Of a stretch of 64,000 nt of DNA, positions 56,742-64,000 are shown piece by piece. Source of the DNA: Thinopyrum elongatum. Taxonomy: Eukaryota > Streptophyta > Magnoliopsida > Poales > Poaceae. Under the pieces are notes generated by a model. The model did not search any database, was not told the origin of the DNA, and saw only the letters and a program-made list of their open reading frames with translations. Both the position numbers and the translations under genes were made by a program. Positions within the stretch are counted from its first letter, which is position 1, and each line of letters starts with the position of its first letter. The DNA is taken from the NCBI GenBank assembly GCA_011799875.1, contig CM022298.1, forward strand, positions 498,255,357 to 498,319,356. Direction: 5' to 3'.

Positions 56742-57439
56742 AGAAGAAAGGCCTAGCTTAACTGGCGTAGCAGTACTCAAATCAAGTGTCGATGTTGTGG
56801 AGGCTTTGGATCTTTCCCTAGTTGCTTGACTCCAATAATTATGCCTTTTGAGATTGTACCATTTTGTCATCCTTTGGCCTTGTATCGAACTTCTAGTCAT
56901 CTTGTTACATCGTTCAAAAGCATAGAGGTGGTAATGCTGTAGCGATCTTGTTCGCGGCCACATGGATCTTGTTATGTTTAATGTTGTTTGATGTTCATAG
57001 ATACACGTAAAAGTTTGCCTTTATAGCCTGAAAAAATTTCAGAGAAGGAAAAAAGTTCAAAAAAAGAAACCTGTGATGTGTAGCTTTTTTGCTTGTTTTT
57101 AGCTTCACGGGAAAGAGCTTTTGCTCAACAGTTGTATGAACTTGTGCATGACCATGGAAGTAGAAGAAAACAAACATCAGTCCAGCTGGTGGATGTGGAG
57201 GTGATTTTTGTATCTAAAATCATATGTGCTTTTCTCTCCAATTGATTATTTGTTAAAGGTAGCATGCAGAGGTGATTTTTGTATCTAAGCTCATTTGTTC
57301 TTTTCTCTCCATTTGATTGTTTGTTAAAGGTAGCGAGGAGAAGCTACAGGAGAAATGAAAAGTGTGTATGATCGTGGAGCTGTGCATGTGTTATGTAATG
57401 TCTGTAGTAAGTGTGTGAGCAGAAAGGAAAATGATGTAT
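56742..57439. other. 3' flank of the peptide exon
   Basis: No gene. A 60-bp segment is repeated (GTGATTTTTGTATCTAA...TGTTAAAGGTAGC near 57200 and 57272). Confidence 0.5.
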
Positions 57440-58700
57440 GTTGATTGATGAAAGTTCAATGTAAAATAATAGTTCACATGGATAGATTTTTTAGCTATGG
57501 TGTAGTAGTTCAACATGTATTATATCATCAATGCATAAAGAAACACGTACAAAGTTCAATATGTGTATAGAGAAATTTGATACCAGTTCAAAGAAAAACA
57601 TAGCATCAGTCCTTACTCGACAATAAGTTCGAGAAATGAAATGTTGTAGCAGTATAGCTTAAGGAAAAAAGCAAGTTAAAAAGGAAACACGAGAAATTCG
57701 TGATTAAAAAAGTAATAAGTTCAACATGACATCCGAAATAAGTTCGGGGAAAAAACACATAAGTTGTAAATATGTTCAAAGTTCAATTACAATCAGAAAC
57801 CACGTTTAAGTTCATGCATTACAATCAGAAAAGTAGAAAACACAAAAATTGAAAGAATGAAAAAAACAACTTCAATAAATTTTTGTGAGCACTTTGTGAT
57901 TGTAAAATCAAGTATGACAAAATCAGTTCAAACCCGCAAGGAGATCAGTACGAGTACTCTCTTTTTTGACCGGAAAACAGCACGAAAGGTCACACCGTAT
58001 TCAAAATTACTCTTCAACGGTTGTGAATTTGAAAAAAATGTTCAACATGACTAAGTTTCGCATTTTCGATAGCTTTCCAATGCTATATTATTTGCCCCAT
58101 TTCGACGAACATTAAAAAAATCACGTTCGAAATCAAATTTGACCGTATTCAAATTCGAGTTTAAACCGTAAGGAATTAGAAAAACATTTCTATACGAAAA
58201 AGTTGTGCATTTTCCATAGCTTTCCAACACCGTATCATTTGCGTCAATCCGACAAACCATTTAAAAAAATGCGAAAATACGTTTCGCCCAGAATTTCACC
58301 GTTTTGAAATTACTTTTAAATCGTATAGAATTTGAAAAAAAAATAGATATATGGAAGAAGTGGATTTTCACCAGCTTCCGACGCCATCTTATTTGCTCAA
58401 TTCCGACAAACCGTTTGAAAATTAAATCCAAAATATGATTCGCGTTTTTGGTTTTGAAAAAAAAGGTTTTTTTTTAAAACTGCACTTAAACCATGATGAT
58501 TTTGCAAAATCTTCTTATATATTTGTAATGTAGATGTCAAGAGCTTTTCAATGATATATTACACGCCCCATTTCGATTAAAAAATCCGCAAATTTTTTTT
58601 GAGCTAGAGAGGACGATCAGTTCGACAAGGTGAAAATCATCAGTACAACCGCCTGAAACCGTCAGTTCAAGCAGGGTATTCTATTACGCGAAACAGAATA
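57440..58700. repeat. GTTCAA-rich repeat region, right part
   Basis: Same texture and same larger unit as 47441-51535: AGCTTTCCAATGCTATAT at about 58070, then 58219, 58369 and 58549 (149, 150, 180 bp). Same orientation as the left part, so the two flank the gene-fragment region as direct repeats. Confidence 0.7.
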
Positions 58701-58704
58701 GCCC

Positions 58705-58729
58705 ATATATATATATATATATATATTCG
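58705..58729. repeat. (AT)n microsatellite
   Basis: About 12 AT units at the junction between the GTTCAA-rich region and the ~500-bp tandem repeats. Confidence 0.95.
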
Positions 58730-58739
58730 TGTCGCAATT

Positions 58740-60400
58740 ACACGCGGGTGTTAGCAAGATCATTTGTGTGTCGCTTTGCGAGTTTTCATCCATTGTCTGT
58801 GAAGCGGGGAGAAGTTTCAAACATTTCGGCTATGAGGTGCGGCCAGAGGCATAGGCCTTGTTGGTATTTTAATTACAGGAAATTCAGATGGAGTCCGGAC
58901 ATCATGAAAATTGGCGTGTGACCGTGGCGTGCTCTCATGACCCCGTGGAAAAAATTTGGTAAATTTTGGCACAAGTTTTGATGATCGCTCCATGGAAACC
59001 GGAGCATCTCACAAGAAGGGTCATGGTTTCCATAAGGAGACGTGGCACTTCGGACTCCAATCGTCGGTGATTTCATCGTTCCCCCTCGAGAAAAAATTCA
59101 TGGAAAACAATCACCAATATACCCTAGGTTTGATTTCCTGGCCCATTTCAGGTCTCATCTGCTATATTTAAACCATTTTTTGCATTTACCTAGCATTTAG
59201 TGCATATAAAATCAAAACCCTACTACAACTACATGTGGGTGTTAGGTAGCAAAGAAGGTGTACAAATCATTTGTGTGTCGCTTTGCGAGTTTTCATCCAT
59301 TGTCCGAGAAGCCGGGAGAAGTTTCAAACATTTCGGATGCGAGGTGCGGCCACCGGCGTTGGCCTTGTTGGTATTTTAATTACTGGAAATTCATATGGAG
59401 TCCGGACATCATGAAAATCGGTGTGTGACCGTGGCGTGCTCTCACGACCCCATGGATTTTTTTTTGGTAAAGTTTGGCACAAGTGTTGATGATCGCTCCT
59501 TGGAAACTAGAGCATCTCACAAGAAGGATCATGGTTTCCAAAAGGACACATGTCAATTCAAACTCCAGTGGCCGGTGACTTCATCGTTCCCCCTCAGAAA
59601 AAATTATGGTAAACAATCACCGATATACCCTAGGTTTGATTTTCTGGCCCATTTTAGTTCTCGTCTGCTATATTTAAGCCATTTTTTGCATTTACCTAGC
59701 ATTTAGTGCATACAAAATCAAAACCCTACTACAACTACATGTGGGTGTTAGCAAAGAAGGTGTAAAAAATCATTTGTGTGTTGCTTTGTGAGTTTTCATC
59801 CATTGTCTGACAAGCGGGGAGAAGTTTCAAACATTTCAGCTGCGAGGCGCGGCCACCGGCGTAGGCCTAGTTCGTATTTTAATTACAGGAAATCAGATGG
59901 AGTCCGGACATCCTGAAAATCAGTGTGTGACCGTGGCGTACTCTCACGACCCTGTGGAAAAATTTGGTAAAGTTTGGCGCAAGTTTTGATGATCGCTCCT
60001 TGGAAACCGGAGCATCTCATAAGAAGGATCATGGTTTCCAAAAGGAGACATGTCGATTCAAACTCCACTGGCCGGTGACTTAATCGTTTGGCCTCATAAA
60101 AATTGCCATGGTACGCAATCACCATTATACCACAGGTTTGATTTTCTGGCGCATTTCATGTATCGTTTGCTATATTTAAGTTATTTTTTGAATTTAACAC
60201 GCATTTTTTGCATATAAATCAAATCCCAACCACAACTGCATGTGCTGATGAAAGGGATGAGGATTGTCATTTGATCTGGGAGCATCCAACGGTGCAGACG
60301 TACGATCTGTAGGGTTTGGATTCTGGCCAATCAGAATGCATGACTCACATCACACGTGCAGTTTGGTCGGCACACGGCTTTCATGAATGAACCATGTGCT
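58740..60400 (+). repeat. ~500-bp tandem repeat, three units
   Basis: GAGCATCTCACAAGAAGG-type anchors at 59002, 59510 and 60010 (508 and 500 bp). Each unit runs: CATTTGTGTGTCGCTTTG, TTCATCCATTGTC, AGAAGTTTCAAACATTTC, GGAGTCCGGACATC, the anchor, CAATCACC-ATATACC, TGCTATATTTAA. The ORFs inside are repeat shadows. The size is in the range of known Triticeae satellites, but I cannot say which family, if any. Confidence 0.85.
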
Positions 60401-60647
60401 ATTCACAAACCAGATTGCATATCTTCTGTTGACACATACTGGAGTGAGATCAATTGAGTGTGCTACCTCTAGGATATAATAATAATAATAAACAGTTCAA
60501 ATTCATTGCCTGAGCTGACAACATATCAAGGTCAACATATTAACGCTTCTTACATCAACAGAAGACCGGGCATAACTCACAAATTTAGTACACACGATAG
60601 TTCTAAATTGAATGAATTAAGTTGCAGGTTAGGCATAAAAAATAGTC
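60401..60647. other. Spacer
   Basis: AT-rich with an ATAATAATAATAATA tract near 60476. Nothing coding. Confidence 0.6.
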
Positions 60648-61900
60648 CTACGGCTTAATTCCCATGTACATGGGGGAAATGGGATCATTACATTGACCCC
60701 GAATGAACTTAGGTTTTCTGATGATTTTACGCTTCTCTGTTTGGATGGTGCGTGATCCCTTGGCAGGCAACTCAGCAACTTCATCATACTCGTCCTCATC
60801 AGCAACATCCTTGACGCCCAGTACCCTCCTCATCCCATGCATCACTATATGGCAGTTCTTATGCAAGGGGTCTTTCACATAGAAAATCTGGGTAGCATCA
60901 CTGGCAAGAATGAATTCGTCCACGTGATATGCCATCGATGTCTTGTTAACACACATCTTCCCGTAATCATCAACCTTTACCTGACTACGAGGGATCCATG
61001 CGCACCTGAATAATGCCACCTTAACTTTCACATAGTTAAGCTCCCAAATCTATTTGAAGGTTCCATAGTATACCCTTTTATCAGCTTCATCTACAGTCAT
61101 GCATTCTATTCGAACAGAGCTGTTCTGATATGCTTCTCATCATGTTCCTTGGTGTAGAACGTGTAGCCATTTGTGTCATACACTTGGTACATCAACACTG
61201 CAGGTGATGGCTTTTGTGCCAACCACGTAGCAATGTCATCCATGGATCCTTGTGCCAAACAATTCTTCAGCCATCTGGCGTAGTCCTTATTGTGCTCCTT
61301 CATCTCCACATCTAATGGATACACCATTGGTAAGAAGCTTTGGCGTATCTCCGCCAAGTGTTCCTCGGCATAAGCGCTGAGAACTGGGATGTCAAGCAGT
61401 ACCGTCAAATGGGATTTGTCGGCCAAATCTCCGGGTGCAGCCTTATGCCTGCCAGCAAGGACCGGCTTACCTTTCAGCCTTCCCTCATGGCGAGAGAGGG
61501 GCAAACCTATAGGTCTTTGTTTCATGTATTCGGTGCAAAACTCAACCACCTCCTCCGCGGTATAACCTTGTAGGATGCTTGCCTCTGGATGGATTCGGTT
61601 CCGACAATAGCGCTTCAGTATTCCCATGAACCGCTCGAAGGGATACATGTTGCGAAGAAACACAGGACCACAATACTTTATCTCGTCGACAAGGTGCGTA
61701 GTGAGATGGACCATGACATCAAAGAATGACGGTGGGAAAACATCCCTAGATAGCCTCCAAATTCCCTCGCATGGCATTGACATTGGGGGAATGCAGACGA
61801 GTGGTTCTGATGGTTTCGGTGCGGCTGCTCCTGCTCGTATCGCCGCTCTCGGCAGCGCCGCCACGACGGCAGTCACCCTTGAGCACTTGCCTAAGGTCAT
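60648..61900 (-). pseudogene. CACTA (TNP2-type) transposase, C-terminal remnant
   Basis: Reverse strand. From about 61745: FPPSFFDVMVHLTTHLVDEI, CGPVFLRNMYPFERFMG, RNRIHPEASILQGYTAEEVVEF, a block typical of Pfam DUF4218 in En/Spm-type transposases. A frameshift near 61122 leads to NSSVRIECMTVDEADKRVYYG, then TAG at 61050-61052, then VALFRCAWIPRS and VNKTSMAYHVDEFILASDATQ (DUF4216 type), ending at 60648. The catalytic N-terminal half is absent; upstream of 61745 the similarity stops. In autonomous CACTA elements this protein cuts and moves the element. This copy is broken by a truncation, a frameshift and a stop. Confidence 0.8.
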
Positions 61901-62043
61901 CAGAAGGCAGGTGTACTACGGATCTGAATCGTCCTGTCAGGTTCCATTCTATCCCGATCTTTTTTAGCATGTCCAAAGTAGCGCCCTACTGAATTCGTCC
62001 AGAATGACCCCGCCCCCACACACACACACAGGAAAGCGATCAG

Positions 62044-62433
62044 CCGCCGAATCCGGAGTATGAATCTAGACTCCCACAACACAAGCTCGAATCTGAGTTT
62101 TGCGCTACCGAGAAGTACCAAAAGCTGAGTAGTGTGCACGGGCACACTTCCGCTCGATGCGTATGCACGGAGGGATTTGACATCAGCAGACGGTTTCTCA
62201 ATTGGCCCTTAGAGGTTAATGCTAAGTTCATCATTTTAGTTGAGTTAATGCCACCGCTCATCCTGAATACTATTTAACATTGGCAGGGATATGAGGCTTG
62301 TGCCTTTGTTAACTGGCTGGATGAAGAATGGCATGGCAGGGCTCGGAGTGTTATCACCAAGCTCGCAGAAGATAACGTAATGCTGAAGAAGAAACTGACT
62401 AATCTGGAGTGTACAATTAGTACGATGAAGTAA
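62044..62433 (+). pseudogene. GRF zinc-finger gene, two exons, no start found
   Basis: Exon 1 (62044-62214, donor GAG-GTTAAT) reads PPNPEYESRLPQHK, then HGHTSARCVCTEGFDISRRF and LNWPLE. Exon 2 (62287-62433, acceptor TTGGCAG) reads GYEACAFVNWLDEEWHGRAR, a Leu/Lys helix and stop TAA 62431. Both borders are in phase 0. Together they form a GRF-type zinc finger (the Cys, aromatic and FVNWLDEEW features), as in many repetitive Triticeae genes. Both exons are open, but the upstream coding sequence and ATG were not found, and the 3' flank is cut by an LTR 35 bp downstream. Likely a truncated copy. Confidence 0.6.
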
Positions 62434-62467
62434 GAAAGAATCAATCACAGGCAACAGATGAAAGTGA

Positions 62468-64000
62468 TGTCTACTACACAACTTGTTCTTGTAGACACGT
62501 GTTGGGCCTCCAAGCGCAGAGTTTTGTAGGACAGTAGCAATTTTCCCTCAAGTGGATGACCTAAGGTTTATCAATCTATGGGAGGCGTAGGATGAAGATG
62601 GTCTCTCTCAAACAACCCTGCAACCAAATAACAAAGAGTCTCTTGTGTCCCCAACACACCAAATACAAAGGTAAATTGTATAGGTGCACTAGTTTGGTGA
62701 AGAGATGGTGATACAAGTGTAGTAATGATAGTAGATATTGATTTTTGTAATAGTAACAATAAAAAACAGCAAGGTAGCAAGTAACAAAAGTGAGCACAAA
62801 CGGTATTGCAATGCTTGAAAATGGGCCTTGGGTCCGTGCTTTCGCTAGTGCAATCTCTCAACAATGCTAATATAATTGGATCATATAACCATCCCTCAAC
62901 GTGCGACGAAGAATCACTCCAAAGTTCTTATCTAGCGGAGAACTTAAGAAATTGTTTGTAGGGTACAAAACCACCTCAAAGTTATCCTTTCCGATCGATC
63001 TATCTAAGAGTTCGTACTAAAATAACACCAAGTTATCCTTTCCGATCGATCTATCCAAGAGTTCGTACTAAAATAACACCATATGATACACATCAACCAA
63101 CCCTAATGTCACCTAGATACTCTAATGTCACCGCGAGTATCCGTGAGTTTATTATGCGATATGCATCAAACAATTTCAGATTCATAATACTCAATCCAAC
63201 ACAAAGAACCTCAAAGAGTGCCCCAAGATTCCTACCAGAGAAACAAGGACAAAAACATGCATCAACCCATATGCATAGATTACCCCAATGTCACCTCGGG
63301 AATCCGCAAGTTGAGTGCCAAGACATACATCAAGTGCTCTCAAATCCAACAAAGTATTCAATCCGATAATAACGAAATCTCAAAGGGAAAACTCAATTCA
63401 TCACAACAAGATAGAGAGGGGAAAACACTATATGATCCAACTATATTAACAAAGCCTGCGATACATCAAGATCGTGCCAAATCAAGAACACGAGAGAGAG
63501 AGAGAGAGAGAGATTAAACACATAGCAACTAGTACAAACCCTCAGCCCCGAGGGTGGACTACTCCCTCCTCATCATGGAGGCCGCCAGGATGATGAAGAT
63601 GGCCTCCGGTGATGATTTCCTCCTCCGGCAGGGTGCCGGAACAGGGTCCAGTTTGGTTTTTCGTGGCTACAGAGGCTTGCGGCGGCAGAACTTCTGATCT
63701 AGGTTAACTTTCGGGGGTTTATGAATTTATAGGATTTTTCAGTGTTGGAATCATGCGGAGATGGGCCTCAGGGGGCCTACCACCCACCAGGGCGCGCCAG
63801 GGGGAGTGGCGCGCCTTGGTGTCTTGTGGGCAGCAGGGGGCCCACTCTGGTGGTTCTTTGCTCCATTATTTCTCTTTTCTTCCAAAAAAATCATCAAAAA
63901 GTTTCATCCAATTCCGAGAACTTTTATTTCTGCACAAAAAACAACACCACGGTAGTTCTGCTGAAAACAACGTCAGTCCGGGTTAGTTCCATTCAAATCA
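62468..64000 (-). repeat. Partial LTR of a Gypsy-type element, runs off the window
   Basis: In reverse orientation: the window shows the 3' end of an LTR (GTGTAGTAGACA on the reverse strand, i.e. TGTCTACTACAC at 62468) followed inward by GTTGGGCCTCCAAGCGC, TTTTGTAGGACAGTAGC and a duplicated TTATCCTTTCCGATCGATCT block (about 62982 and 63034, 52 bp apart). The sequence is familiar from a very common Triticeae Gypsy LTR. The 5 bp before it (AGTGA, 62463-62467) would be the target duplication. Confidence 0.65.
63492..63513. repeat. (AG)n microsatellite
   Basis: Eleven AG units inside the LTR, a position often polymorphic in this LTR type. Confidence 0.95.

Noticed and set aside
47441..58700. Helitron hypothesis for the gene-fragment-bearing block
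   Set aside because: No TC start with CTRR end and hairpin was recognised at plausible borders, and no Rep/helicase sequence was seen. Gene capture alone is not enough.
59395..59706. 103-codon frame (MESGHHENRC...)
   Set aside because: Lies in one unit of the ~500-bp tandem repeat; the same text is interrupted by stops in the neighbouring units.

Overview
This looks like a repeat-dense intergenic stretch of a large grass genome, most likely Triticeae (wheat, Aegilops or barley type). The grounds are LTR sequences and CACTA ends of a kind familiar from Triticeae, Stowaway-type MITEs, GRF zinc-finger gene debris, eukaryotic splice sites and TATA boxes. Family names are from memory and could not be checked. 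I found no intact conserved single-copy gene, no tRNA or rRNA gene and no CRISPR array.

Layout. 0-5 kb: a foldback repeat, a pseudogene of a plant DEDDy 3'-5' exonuclease, a reverse-strand coiled-coil pseudogene, another reverse-strand gene remnant and a foldback MITE. 5-7.4 kb: degenerate purine/TG-rich repeats with a small hAT-like MITE. 7.5-15.1 kb: a CACTA-type element (right terminus clear, left edge not found) carrying repeatedly duplicated exons and a coiled-coil terminal exon. 15.7-16.2 kb: a GRF zinc-finger pseudogene. 17.4-20.2 kb: a gene-like region of unknown family in which a short motif (DFSGTAQ in protein) recurs. 20.7-21.0 kb: a complete Stowaway/mariner MITE.

21.4-31.5 kb: a reverse-strand pseudogene with a 48-bp coding repeat, split by a complete Gypsy retrotransposon (21618-30995, target duplication GCGGG). 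The retrotransposon has a gag-protease reading frame on the + strand with seven premature stops, no RT, RNase H or integrase, and a seven-exon gene on the opposite strand. 31.9-36.1 kb: a second CACTA-type element, its right end abutting the remnant of another Gypsy element (36140-42949) with an internally deleted integrase, its own antisense gene of the same family and a 3' LTR. 42.95-46.84 kb: the 3' part of a third LTR element with only a small coiled-coil ORF.

46.8-60.4 kb: copies of a ~500-bp repeat (partial near 47 kb, three in tandem at 58.7-60.4 kb) flank an 11-kb unit rich in GTTCAA-type repeats. That unit contains duplicated gene fragments and an exon for a cysteine-rich, defensin-like peptide (56557-56741). 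60.6-61.9 kb: a reverse-strand CACTA transposase remnant. 62.0-62.4 kb: two exons of a GRF zinc-finger gene. 62.47 kb to the end: part of a reverse-oriented LTR that runs off the window.

The window reads mainly as nested transposon insertions plus captured gene debris. The most informative points are the one-directional decay of the Gypsy coding frames (stops explained by C-to-T changes), two different Gypsy elements each hosting a related spliced antisense gene, repeated exon modules inside the first CACTA element, and the defensin-like exon.
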